DNA of 55,899 nt from an uncultured Lachnospiraceae bacterium (GCA_910587105.1 CAJUMB010000019.1:1-55899); one strand, 5' to 3'. Positions 35,455-43,649 are shown, counted from the stretch's first letter. The notes: generated by a model not told the origin, from the letters alone. Made by a program: numbers and translations.

Positions 35455-36078
35455 ATGGTAACGAATCCATATGAGGTGCTGGGGGTCTCTCCCAGCGCTT
35501 CCAATGACCAAGTAAAAAGGGCATACCGGGATCTGAGCAGGAAGTATCATCCGGATTCCTATGCGGATAACCCGCTGGCGGGTCTGGCAGAGGAGAAATT
35601 TAAAGAAGTCCAGGAGGCTTATGACCAGATTATGAGGGAGCGGGAAGGCGGTTTTGGTACTTATGAATATGGAAATCATTCAGCCGGTTCCAGCCAGCAG
35701 GAGGTGGAACTGCAGGCTGCCGTCAATTTTATTAACAACCGGCGTTACCAGGAAGCACTCCGGGTATTGTCCCGTCAGCCTGCCAGGACTGCGAGATGGT
35801 ACTATTGCAGTGCAGCGGCACATTATGGGCTGGGGAACAATGTGCAGGCATTGAATGATGCCCAGACTGCAGTTAATATGGAACCTAATAATATGGAATA
35901 TCGAAGTCTGCTTAACCAGCTCCAGTGGAATACCCAGCGTTACCAGAACAGGGGGTTCGGCGGCATGACAAACAGCAGAGGCGGCGGTCTGCCCACCACA
36001 GGAAACTGCTGCTGTGATCTTTGGATTGCAGATACCTGCTGTGAGTGTACAGGAGGGGATCTTTGCTCATGCATGTAG
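35455..36078 (+). CDS. J-domain protein with TPR-like middle and Cys-rich tail
   Basis: The 207 residues start at ATG 35455 (MVTNPYEVLGVSPSA), nine bases after AAAGGAGG. The J domain covers about 1-65 and contains the HPD motif (SRKYHPDSY), so it should stimulate an Hsp70 such as DnaK. Residues about 85-150 resemble a tetratricopeptide pair (AVNFINNRRYQEALRVLSRQ, YYCSAAAHYGLGNNVQALND). The C-terminus is strikingly Cys-rich (NCCCDLW...CCECTGGDLCSC), with nine cysteines in about 25 residues, suggesting metal binding or acylation. It is not canonical DnaJ. Its end overlaps the next gene. Confidence 0.85.
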   Translation: MVTNPYEVLGVSPSASNDQVKRAYRDLSRKYHPDSYADNPLAGLAEEKFKEVQEAYDQIMREREGGFGTYEYGNHSAGSSQQEVELQAAVNFINNRRYQEALRVLSRQPARTARWYYCSAAAHYGLGNNVQALNDAQTAVNMEPNNMEYRSLLNQLQWNTQRYQNRGFGGMTNSRGGGLPTTGNCCCDLWIADTCCECTGGDLCSCM

Positions 36079-36599
36079 ATAGCAGAAAAACAGCCGTTGG
36101 CGGTATGGCTGTGGCTTTGGCTGTTTTATGTATTGTGCTAAGCGGAATATTGGAATTTAATACTTTGTTTCTGTTGGCGGCCGCTTCCTTTTTCCCGGGT
36201 ATTGTCATACGGGAAAGCGGTCTTGCAGCGGGAGCGGCTTCCTACGTGGGAACGGTAGTTCTTGGATTTCTGCTGGCACCAAATAAACTGTACTGCATTA
36301 CGTTTGCGGCTATGGGATTTTATGTAGTGGGTTCCGAATGGCTGTTTTTGGCTGTGGCCCGGGCAGAACGAGGGAGGCGGTGCTGGCTGTGGCTGGGGAA
36401 ATTTGTGATTTTTAATCTGTTATACCTGCCCGCTTTGTTTGCCTTTCCCCGGCTGATTTTTGCAGACGGTATCACAGGGAGATGGCTGTTGGCCGCTGCA
36501 GTGGCAGGGCAGGTTCTGCTCTTGGTGTATGACCAGGCATATGAGTATTTTCTTACTGTTCTCTGGGAGAAATTCCGCACCCGTCTCAATCTGAAGTAG
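36069..36599 (+). CDS. Small integral membrane protein, unknown function
   Basis: About 176 residues from ATG 36069 (MHVDSRKTAVGGMA), with AGGAGGGG ten bases upstream; an earlier ATG at 36045 is poorly placed. It has five or six hydrophobic segments (GGMAVALAVLCIVLSGI, LFLLAAASFFPGIVI and others) and short loops. It overlaps the end of the J-domain gene by 10 bases, so the two are co-expressed, probably as part of one module with DUF5685. I do not recognise the family. Its last codons overlap the convergent Pro/Asn-repeat gene by 14 bases. Confidence 0.7.
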   Translation: MHVDSRKTAVGGMAVALAVLCIVLSGILEFNTLFLLAAASFFPGIVIRESGLAAGAASYVGTVVLGFLLAPNKLYCITFAAMGFYVVGSEWLFLAVARAERGRRCWLWLGKFVIFNLLYLPALFAFPRLIFADGITGRWLLAAAVAGQVLLLVYDQAYEYFLTVLWEKFRTRLNLK

Positions 36600-37218
36600 G
36601 TTTCTTTCTTTTCCTGATCCGATTCCAGATTACCAGTCCGAAAATTGTGGCCGCTAAAACAGCCAGAACAATAGTCCCCATAGATAAGGAAGACGAATTT
36701 CCTTCTGTGGGGGCAGTGGCAGCAGGATAGGGCTGGAGGGTTTCTGTACCCTGGGAGGTATGGAGGCTTTCATCCCTTTGCGGCAGTCTGATGTTCTCAT
36801 CCTCTATGCTGCTGTTTTGGGAGATATTGGGCTGATTGGGCTGGTTAGCTGTATTGGGTTTCAGCGGCTGGTTGGGCTGATTGGCGCTGTTCGGGGTATT
36901 CCCCTGTGCCAGGTTTTCATTGGGAGTATTGGGGGGATTTGCCCTGTTGGGGCGGTTGGGCAGGTTGGGTTCATTGGGGGAATTGGGCTCTGCCGGGGAT
37001 GGTTCTTTGTAGGTGTTGGGCATATTGGCGGCATTGGGTTCATTGGGCGTATTTGGTGAATTTGGTTTGCCCAGGGAAGGATTTTGCTCGTTCCCCTGAT
37101 TCGGTGAATTTGGCAGGTTGGGGATAATTGTGGTGCCGGCAGCTTCATTTGGCAGGTTAGGTGCATGAGGGGTGTTGGAACTGGCAGTGTGTGGTGTATT
37201 AGAGGAAGTGTTTTTCAT
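36586..37218 (-). CDS. Pro/Asn-repeat protein with C-terminal membrane anchor
   Basis: The 210 residues are mostly a degenerate tripeptide repeat around xPN (for example NLPNSPN, PNSPNTPNEPN, PNQPNISQ), spanning about residues 17-140. A Ser/Thr/Glu-rich segment follows, then one hydrophobic helix (about 178-197, GTIVLAVLAATIFGLVIW) and a basic tail (NRIRKRKK). There is no signal peptide and no LPxTG, so it looks tail-anchored, although the end resembles a sortase-type stop-transfer. AGGAG lies eight bases before the ATG, supporting real translation. The function is unknown; it diverges from recQ. Confidence 0.65.
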   Translation of the reverse strand: MKNTSSNTPHTASSNTPHAPNLPNEAAGTTIIPNLPNSPNQGNEQNPSLGKPNSPNTPNEPNAANMPNTYKEPSPAEPNSPNEPNLPNRPNRANPPNTPNENLAQGNTPNSANQPNQPLKPNTANQPNQPNISQNSSIEDENIRLPQRDESLHTSQGTETLQPYPAATAPTEGNSSSLSMGTIVLAVLAATIFGLVIWNRIRKRKKPTSD

Positions 37219-37324
37219 ATTGGTAACTCCTGAAAAATTTATTGATTGTGCTCTACAGCGTTAGTTTTAGTATAAAAGAATTTTTTCGGGGTGTCAATAA
37301 GTGGGAACATACAGAGGAGGTATC

Positions 37325-39184
37325 ATGGACCGGACACATGAGGTGTTAAAGCAGTATTTTGGATATGAGCAGTTTAGAGAGGGGCAGCTGGAGCTTATCC
37401 AGGCGGTGGAGAGCGGCCGGGATGCACTGGGGATTATGCCTACTGGGGCTGGGAAATCCATGTGTTTTCAGATTCCGGCTCTTTTGATGGAGGGGATTAC
37501 ACTGGTGATCTCACCGCTTATTTCCCTTATGAAGGACCAGGTGAGAGCGCTGAACCAGGCAGGGGTTCATGCGGCCTTTTTAAACAGCTCTTTGACGGCG
37601 GGGCAGTACCAGAAAGCGCTGGGGCTGGCCAGGCAGGGGCGCTATAAGATTATTTATGTGGCACCGGAGCGTCTGGAGACACAGGCGTTTCTCTCCTTTG
37701 CTCTGGATGAGCAGGTAAAGATTTCTATGCTGGCAGTGGATGAGGCTCATTGTGTCTCTCAGTGGGGCCAGGATTTCCGTCCCAGTTATCTGAAAATCCT
37801 GGAATTTTTGGAAAAACTGCCGTACCGGCCGGTAATCGGTGCTTATACAGCCACCGCCACTGCGGATGTGAGGGATGATATCCTGGATATTCTGCAGCTT
37901 TGCGACCCGAAGATTGTGGCCACTGGATTCGACAGAGAAAACTTATTTTTTTCTGTGGAAAAGCCGGACGACAGAGACCGGGCGGTGCTTGAGTATTTAC
38001 ATAAAAAAGAATCCCAGATGCCGAAAAGCAGTGGGATTATCTACTGCCTCACCCGCAAAAAGGTGGAGGAACTGTGTTACCTGCTGCGGGAGGAGGGGTT
38101 CTCTGTAACCAGATACCATGCAGGATTGTCTGATGAGGAACGCCGGGAGAACCAGGAGGATTTCCTGTATGACAGGAAGCAGATTATGGTGGCTACCAAT
38201 GCATTCGGCATGGGAATTGACAAGTCGGATGTGCGGTTTGTGATTCATTATAATATGCCGAAAAACATGGAAAGCTATTATCAGGAGGCGGGGCGGGCGG
38301 GCCGTGATTCTGAGCCGGCAGAGTGTATTCTTTATTATGGTCCTATGGATGTGAGGACGAACCGGTATTTTATTGACAACAATGAGGACAATCAGGAATT
38401 GGACGAGATGACCAGGAAACTTGTCCAGGAGCGGGACCGGGAGCGCCTGCGGCAGATGACGTTTTACTGTTTTACCAGCACCTGCCTGCGGGAATACATA
38501 ATGAATTATTTTGGGGAAAAGCGTTCTGGGTACTGTGGAAACTGCAGGAACTGTCTGACTCAGTATGAGGAGGTGGATATTTCCCGGGAGGCGCAGTGTA
38601 TTCTTGCCTGCATACAGGCAAACAGGATGTCTTATGGCATTACAGTAATTATAGATATTCTTCGTGGCAGCAAGGGCCAGAAGATTATATCCAGAGGGCT
38701 GGAGCAGAATCCCGAATACGGGAAGCTGTCCCATCTGTCTGTTGCCAGACTGCGCCAGATCATCCAGGAAATGTCCCTGCAGGAATATCTAAGTGTCAGC
38801 GATGGGGAATATCCGGTGCTGGTGCCCGGCAGCCGGGCGCAGGAATTTTCCGGTGGTGTATCTTTGACTATGAAACTGGTGAAAGAACAGGAGGAAAAAG
38901 GAAAACAGACAGGCGGACAGGCTCTGTCCGATAAGAAGAAAAAGTCAGCGGCTTCTGTGCTGTCAGAAAAGGACAGTGAATTGTTTGAGGATCTGCGGGG
39001 ACTTCGCAGGGAGATTGCCCGGGAAGAAAATGTACCTCCCTATCTGATTTTTTCCGACCGGACTCTGGTGGATATGTGTGTGAAAAAACCTCAGAATCGC
39101 GAACAGATGCTGCAGGTGTCCGGGGTGGGGGATTATAAGCTGGAGAAATATGGGGAGGCATTTCTGAGCCGGATTAATAGATAG
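37325..39184 (+). CDS. recQ: ATP-dependent DNA helicase RecQ
   Basis: A 3'-5' DNA helicase of about 619 residues used in recombination and repair. It has Walker A PTGAGKS (39-45), DEAH (139-142), motif VI QEAGRAGRDSEP, the four-Cys RecQ zinc site (CLREYIMNYFG...YCGNCRNC), winged helix and a C-terminal HRDC domain (LFEDLRGLRREIAREENVPPYLIFSDRTL). I start at ATG 37325, four bases after GAGGAGG; the GTG at 37301 lacks an RBS. All catalytic elements are intact. Confidence 0.95.
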   Translation: MDRTHEVLKQYFGYEQFREGQLELIQAVESGRDALGIMPTGAGKSMCFQIPALLMEGITLVISPLISLMKDQVRALNQAGVHAAFLNSSLTAGQYQKALGLARQGRYKIIYVAPERLETQAFLSFALDEQVKISMLAVDEAHCVSQWGQDFRPSYLKILEFLEKLPYRPVIGAYTATATADVRDDILDILQLCDPKIVATGFDRENLFFSVEKPDDRDRAVLEYLHKKESQMPKSSGIIYCLTRKKVEELCYLLREEGFSVTRYHAGLSDEERRENQEDFLYDRKQIMVATNAFGMGIDKSDVRFVIHYNMPKNMESYYQEAGRAGRDSEPAECILYYGPMDVRTNRYFIDNNEDNQELDEMTRKLVQERDRERLRQMTFYCFTSTCLREYIMNYFGEKRSGYCGNCRNCLTQYEEVDISREAQCILACIQANRMSYGITVIIDILRGSKGQKIISRGLEQNPEYGKLSHLSVARLRQIIQEMSLQEYLSVSDGEYPVLVPGSRAQEFSGGVSLTMKLVKEQEEKGKQTGGQALSDKKKKSAASVLSEKDSELFEDLRGLRREIAREENVPPYLIFSDRTLVDMCVKKPQNREQMLQVSGVGDYKLEKYGEAFLSRINR

Positions 39185-39191
39185 AAATCTC

Positions 39192-39285
39192 TATATGCTC
39201 CATCCGGATGGAGCATATAATATCCGGCATGAAATAGCTGCCGGATGTATGGGACTCTGGCGGATGTATGTCCGCAAAAAGGTGT
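39192..39285. repeat. Stacked hairpins after recQ, including a perfect 28-bp palindrome
   Basis: 39192-39205 and 39206-39219 form a perfect 14+14 palindrome with no spacer (centred on TCCGGA). ATCCGGCA at 39222-39229 pairs with TGCCGGAT at 39239-39246. A third small dyad, GCGGA with TCCGC, lies at about 39260-39275. CGGATGTATG occurs twice (39242-39251, 39261-39270). No strong U-run follows. They probably end recQ but look more elaborate than needed. Confidence 0.6.
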
Positions 39286-39387
39286 AGATGGCGCAAAGCG
39301 GCTGTACAGTTCAGATGACGATAATTAACCGCCATTTATATAAATTGGAAAATGGAGTAAAAAAGTACAGAAAAGTACAAAAAGCAG

Positions 39388-39416
39388 TTGATTGTTCCAG
39401 AGGATGAAGTTATAAT
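39388..39416 (+). promoter_or_regulatory. Sigma-A promoter of the flavodiiron gene
   Basis: TTGATT at 39388-39393 and TATAAT at 39411-39416 have a 17-bp spacer. The predicted start near 39423 implies a 5' leader of about 187 nt before the ATG at 39610, unusually long. Confidence 0.7.
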
Positions 39417-39470
39417 GAAGAAGTAATATTTGAGGAGGCGGCTTTTGGGAAGCCTTTGGCAGTTTTAATT

Positions 39471-39578
39471 AGATAATTGCGAAAGTGTTTTCGTACATTA
39501 CGAATTTGGATAAAATAGCTCCTTATTTGTCTATTTTGTCCAAACTTTGGTTATGGAATGGGCGTTTTGCAATTGTCT
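39471..39578 (+). ncRNA. Candidate structured leader RNA (three-helix junction)
   Basis: 39471-39484 pairs with 39565-39578 (14 bp, two G-U), closing a junction. It encloses TTCGTA-CAT-TACGAA (39490-39504) and a second 14-bp helix pairing 39505-39518 with 39531-39544 (one G-U, 12-nt loop). The outer helix ends 16 nt before the AAGGAGG of the flavodiiron gene. I match it to no known riboswitch class. There is no terminator, so control, if any, would be on translation or stability. Confidence 0.45.
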
Positions 39579-39609
39579 GCAGTTTGAATAATTAAGGAGG
39601 CGTTAGATT

Positions 39610-41406
39610 ATGGAGAATCATGTAACAGATTCAGTTTATTATGTGGGGGCGAATGACCATGATGTAGACTTGTTTGAAGGACAATATGTGGTGCCGGATG
39701 GCATGGCGTACAATTCCTATGTGATTATGGATGATTCCATTGCAGTCATGGACACCATTGACCAGACAAAAACACAGGAATGGCTTGACAATATTGAAAA
39801 AGTTCTGGACGGAGCAATGCCGGATTATCTGGTGGTACAGCATATGGAGCCAGACCATGCTGGGTCTATAGAGGCATTTGTGAACAAATATCCTTCTGCC
39901 ACAGTTGTGAGCAGTCCCAAAGCGTTTGTGATGATGGGGCAGTTCTTCCCGGAGATGAAGATGGAGCACACGAAGGAAATCAAAGAAGGCGATACTCTTT
40001 CCCTGGGAAGCCATACTTTGAACTTTGTGGCTGCACCTATGGTTCACTGGCCGGAAGTTATGATGACTTATGAATCCAGTGAGAAGATTTTGTTTGCCGC
40101 TGACGGTTTTGGAAAATTCGGAGCTCTCGATGTGGAACAGGATTGGGCATGTGAAGCCAGAAGATATTACATCGGTATTGTTGGCAAATACGGCAAGCAG
40201 GTGCAGAATGTGCTGAAAAAAGCAGCTGGTCTTGACATTGCCATGATCTGCCCGCTGCACGGTCCGATTCTGAAGGAGAATCTGGGATATTATCTGAATC
40301 TGTACGATATCTGGTCAAGCTACAGACCGGAGAGTGAAGGTGTATGTGTATGCTATACATCTGTATATGGACATACGAAAGCGGCAGTGGAACTGCTGTG
40401 TAAGAAATTAGAAGAAGCCGGCGCACCGAAGGTAGAGTGCCACGACCTGGCAAGATGTGATATGGCTGAGGCTGTGGAGGATGCGTTCCGTTATGACAAG
40501 CTGGTTCTTGCCACCACCACATACAATGCGGAAGTATTTCCGTTTATGAAAACATTCATGGATCATTTGACTGAGAGAAATTATCAGAACAGAACCATCG
40601 CGTTGATTGAAAATGGTTCCTGGGCACCTCAGTGTATCAAGATTATGAAAGATACTTTTAAAGATTCCAAGGATATTCTGTTTGCTAAGAATAATGTGAC
40701 CATCCGTTCCGCCATGAATGAGGAGACAAAAGAACAGATTGCGGCTCTGGCAGAAGAACTGGCAGCTTCCTACTGCGCGGCTGACAATGTAAGCCAGAAT
40801 AATATTGATCCCACAGCACTGTTCAACATCGGCTATGGACTTTATGTAGTAACCACAAAAGACCAGGCTGGCAAGGACAATGGATTTATCTGCAATACAG
40901 TGACTCAGGTGACCAATACGCCAAACCGTATTGCTGTGACTGTAAACAAGATGAATTATTCCTGTGAGACCATTTCCAAGACACGGGTATTGAATATTGC
41001 CACGCTGGCACAGGATGCGCCGTTCTATGTATTTGAACATTTCGGCTTCCAGTCAGGCAGAGATGTGGACAAGTTTGCCACATTCAGCAATGTGCACCGT
41101 GCCTCTAATGGACTCCTTTTCCTGGATAAATATGCTAACGGATTTATCTCAGCGAAAGTTACCAATGAGATTGATCTTGACACCCACAAAATGTTTATCT
41201 GTGATGTGACAGAGTGCGCTTCCCTTTCTGATAAAGAAACCATGACTTATACTTACTATCAGAACCATGTAAAACCAAAGCCGGATGCAGATAAGAAGGG
41301 CTTTGTATGCAAGGTATGCGGATATGTTTATGAAGGGGATGAACTGCCGGAAGGTTATATCTGTCCGTTGTGTAAACACGGTGTAGAGGATTTTGAGGCT
41401 CTGTAG
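39610..41406 (+). CDS. Four-domain flavodiiron protein (O2/NO reductase) with flavin reductase and rubredoxin
   Basis: Flavodiiron proteins reduce O2 to water or NO to N2O and protect anaerobes. The 598 residues comprise a metallo-beta-lactamase-like diiron domain with HMEPDH (78-83; H78, E80, D82, H83), a flavodoxin domain from about 245 (VCVCYTSVYGHTKAAVELL), a flavin-reductase-like split barrel (about 400-540, ALFNIGYGLYVVTT, GFICNTVTQVT), and a C-terminal rubredoxin (CKVCGYVYEGDELPEGYICPLC). Having the electron-donor domains fused makes it nearly self-contained. It has its own promoter and a long structured leader. A ComFB-like gene follows 30 bp on. Confidence 0.94.
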   Translation: MENHVTDSVYYVGANDHDVDLFEGQYVVPDGMAYNSYVIMDDSIAVMDTIDQTKTQEWLDNIEKVLDGAMPDYLVVQHMEPDHAGSIEAFVNKYPSATVVSSPKAFVMMGQFFPEMKMEHTKEIKEGDTLSLGSHTLNFVAAPMVHWPEVMMTYESSEKILFAADGFGKFGALDVEQDWACEARRYYIGIVGKYGKQVQNVLKKAAGLDIAMICPLHGPILKENLGYYLNLYDIWSSYRPESEGVCVCYTSVYGHTKAAVELLCKKLEEAGAPKVECHDLARCDMAEAVEDAFRYDKLVLATTTYNAEVFPFMKTFMDHLTERNYQNRTIALIENGSWAPQCIKIMKDTFKDSKDILFAKNNVTIRSAMNEETKEQIAALAEELAASYCAADNVSQNNIDPTALFNIGYGLYVVTTKDQAGKDNGFICNTVTQVTNTPNRIAVTVNKMNYSCETISKTRVLNIATLAQDAPFYVFEHFGFQSGRDVDKFATFSNVHRASNGLLFLDKYANGFISAKVTNEIDLDTHKMFICDVTECASLSDKETMTYTYYQNHVKPKPDADKKGFVCKVCGYVYEGDELPEGYICPLCKHGVEDFEAL

Positions 41407-41436
41407 AAAGTTCCGTGGTGAAGGAGTGGAGCTATT

Positions 41437-41703
41437 ATGTCAGTAAAAGTAAAAAATGTAATGGAAGATATTGTGTTTGCGCGGATGGAAAGCATTATTG
41501 AAAAGTCCGGATGCTGTCAGTGTGACCAGTGTAAGTCAGATGTGGCGGCATATACTCTGAGCAATATCAAACCGAAATATGTCTCAACGGTAAGCGGGGA
41601 GCTGTTTTCCAAATCTGTACAGCTGGACCCGGATATGGAAAATCAGATGGTGCTCCTGCTGGCTGAGGCTGTTCAGCTGGTGCAGCAGAAACCCAGGCAT
41701 TAG
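41437..41703 (+). CDS. ComFB-like protein (late competence development family)
   Basis: The 88 residues match the ComFB family by eye: KNVMEDIVFARMESIIEKSGCCQCDQCKSDVAAYTLSNIKPKYV. A CCxCxxC cysteine cluster (C26-C32) probably binds zinc, as in B. subtilis ComFB. ComFB-domain proteins have been reported as cyclic-dinucleotide receptors; whether this Firmicutes form binds one is unknown. It is probably co-transcribed with the flavodiiron gene and is followed by a 20-bp-stem terminator. RBS AAGGAG lies upstream. Confidence 0.85.
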   Translation: MSVKVKNVMEDIVFARMESIIEKSGCCQCDQCKSDVAAYTLSNIKPKYVSTVSGELFSKSVQLDPDMENQMVLLLAEAVQLVQQKPRH

Positions 41704-41743
41704 AGCCTGTCCAGAGTGTGGCTGAAAATCCAGGTGCGCTCAA

Positions 41744-41790
41744 AGAAGGGGCTGCGGGAAATATAGTTATTTCCCGCAGCCCCTTCTTTT
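41744..41790 (+). terminator. Strong terminator after the ComFB-like gene
   Basis: 41744-41763 pairs perfectly with 41768-41787 (20 bp, loop TAGT), followed by TTTT. Confidence 0.9.
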
Positions 41791-41940
41791 ATCGTATAGG
41801 ATACTTCGTTCCCTATACGATAAAAACCCTCCGGGGGATCGCACTGCGGCGGATAGGAATTATGCCGCTGGCAGCGGCCCGCCGCTGGCGGAGAATCCTG
41901 CAGAGCAGGATTCTATTATATATAGCTGGCGGTTTTTAAT
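41787..41940. repeat. Hairpin cluster between convergent operons
   Basis: TTTTATCGTATAGG at 41787-41800 pairs perfectly with 41812-41825 and is U-rich on the minus strand, suitable to end the leftward kinase operon. Further dyads follow: GCCGCT...AGCGGC near 41862-41878 and AGAATCCTG/CAGGATTCT at 41892-41900/41906-41914, then CTGGCGGTTTTT. No gene is supported here. Confidence 0.55.
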
Positions 41941-41949
41941 CGCCGGATA

Positions 41950-42570
41950 TTATAGATGCTGATAATAAAATACAGCCAGCTGGGTGCGGTCTCTCAGCTC
42001 CAGTTTATCAAGGATCACGCTGAGGTAATTGCGGACAGTCCCTTCACTTAGGCAGATTTTATCAGCGATTTCTCTGTTGTTCAGACCATCTGCCACCAGA
42101 ACGATAATTTCATATTCCTTTTTGGTAATTCCCATATCTTCATAGGAAAAATATGTTTTTTTGTGCAGCAGGCCGGGGATTTTTAAGGCCGCCTCTCGGC
42201 CGAACACGGTCTGTCCTGAGCAGGCGGCTTCAATGGCAGGCACAATGGATGGATAATCCTGTTTTAGAATGTATCCCTTTACACCGATTTTCAGGGCCTG
42301 CAGAATGTATTCGTCATCGGTAAATGTAGTTAACAGCAGAATGCAGGCTTTGGGGTCGAAAAAGAGGACATTGGCGGAAGCGGCCAGCCCGTCTATATGT
42401 TTCATGCGGATGTCCATCAGTAGCACATCCGGCCGATGTGTTTTATAAAGTTCCAGGGCATCGGAGCCATCGGTTCCTGTGGCACAGACCTGGATAGAGC
42501 CCTGGGCTTCCAGAATAGTGGTCAAGGCCGCAGCAGCAAGTACATCGTCGTCAATGAGTATGAGCCTCAT
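41950..42570 (-). CDS. NarL/LuxR-type response regulator
   Basis: The 206 residues comprise a receiver domain (acidic pocket LIDDD, phospho-acceptor D53 in VLLMDIRM, KPxx replaced by KQDYPS at the usual KP site) and a LuxR helix-turn-helix (YEIIVLVADGLNNREIADKICLSEGTVRNYLSVILDKL). It overlaps the kinase gene by four bases. With the divergent ABC-2 exporter it resembles LnrJK/LiaRS-type systems that sense membrane-active antibiotics. The missing Pro after the receiver Lys is a minor deviation. Confidence 0.93.
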   Translation of the reverse strand: MRLILIDDDVLAAAALTTILEAQGSIQVCATGTDGSDALELYKTHRPDVLLMDIRMKHIDGLAASANVLFFDPKACILLLTTFTDDEYILQALKIGVKGYILKQDYPSIVPAIEAACSGQTVFGREAALKIPGLLHKKTYFSYEDMGITKKEYEIIVLVADGLNNREIADKICLSEGTVRNYLSVILDKLELRDRTQLAVFYYQHL

Positions 42571-43649
42571 ATAGCTGTATCCTTTCTATTTTCCTTGGGG
42601 AGTGTAATAAAAATCCGAAACCCCTGTTCCGTATAAATCTGTATGGTCCCATGCAGGCAGCGGACTCGATCCTGCATATTGGCCAGCCCCATACCAGTAT
42701 ATTCCGGCTGAGCCGGGGGAATGCCATTGTCTTCGATGGAAAGCTGGTAGAGTCCGGGATGTTCCCGGACAGTCACTGTGGCCTGGTCAGCGCTGCTGTG
42801 GCGTGAAATGTTATGCAGAGCCTCTTTTACAATGGCAATGAGGCAGTATTTCACATCAGCGGGGACATCAAAGCCCATATCATAGTCCAGGTCCACCGGG
42901 CAGGAGGAATGTGCTGCAGCCAGACCTTCCAGGATTTCCCTGAGATTGATGGATTCGTCATGGAGATCGTGGACGCTGGAACGTATATTGTCCATGGCCG
43001 TGTGCAGGGTCTGTTCCAGGTGGTTCAGGGATTCTCCCACAGCGGCGTCTTTGTTGATGGTTTTCAGGGCGCCTGTCAGCAGAATGCAGCGGGAGAGCAT
43101 ATGTCCCACATGATCATGAATCTCCCGGGCAATCCGGTTCCGTTCCTTCAAAGTGGCTGTATAAACTTTGTAATTCTGGTTCTCCTGGAGCGCCAGATTT
43201 TTTTCTTTCAGCAGTATAGCAAGCTCTGTGCCATCGTCTTTTGTCTGGCGGTACCGTCTGTCCAGGGCTTGGTAAACAGTTGTCTTATAACACAAGAGAC
43301 CGGCTGTGGCATATCCGGGTATCAGGAAAAAAGGATAAAAATCCGGGAAACTGTGCCATTGGCCAAGAAACAGCAGCAGTATAGGCAGGATTGCGGCATA
43401 GCTGTGACACATCAGCAGTGTATACAGAACTGCCGGGGAAAAACAGAGAACCGGTGGGCAGAAAAAAGCGGCGGCCAGATATACTGCTGTGAGGATTCCA
43501 CGGCGGATGGGGCAGTCCGGACGGCTGCTTAAAGCAGCATAGATTATAGTATAGAGAAGACCTGCCACAAATGGGGTATTGACACCCATCCAGGGCAGGG
43601 CGCCAAACGCGTATATCAGCAGGACTGCCTGGTCTTCTGTGGACTTCAA
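42567..43649 (-). CDS. Sensor histidine kinase, HisKA_3 family
   Basis: The 360 residues have about five membrane helices in the first 125, almost no external loop, a coiled-coil linker, the dimerisation motif with phospho-acceptor H178 (AREIHDHVGHMLSR), and an HATPase domain (IVKEALHNISRHS, IEDNGIPPAQPEYTGMGLANMQDRV). Kinases of this intramembrane-sensing build usually detect membrane stress or work with an ABC transporter. It is first in the leftward operon with the NarL-type regulator. Confidence 0.92.
   Translation of the reverse strand: MKSTEDQAVLLIYAFGALPWMGVNTPFVAGLLYTIIYAALSSRPDCPIRRGILTAVYLAAAFFCPPVLCFSPAVLYTLLMCHSYAAILPILLLFLGQWHSFPDFYPFFLIPGYATAGLLCYKTTVYQALDRRYRQTKDDGTELAILLKEKNLALQENQNYKVYTATLKERNRIAREIHDHVGHMLSRCILLTGALKTINKDAAVGESLNHLEQTLHTAMDNIRSSVHDLHDESINLREILEGLAAAHSSCPVDLDYDMGFDVPADVKYCLIAIVKEALHNISRHSSADQATVTVREHPGLYQLSIEDNGIPPAQPEYTGMGLANMQDRVRCLHGTIQIYTEQGFRIFITLPKENRKDTAI

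Noticed and set aside
36760..37127. Gly/Ile/Trp-repeat frames on the plus strand
   Set aside because: They are antisense images of the Pro/Asn repeats; only the minus-strand frame has an RBS and a sensible membrane anchor.
41718..41939. 73-codon frame after the ComFB-like gene
   Set aside because: It runs through a strong terminator and a cluster of hairpins and has no RBS.
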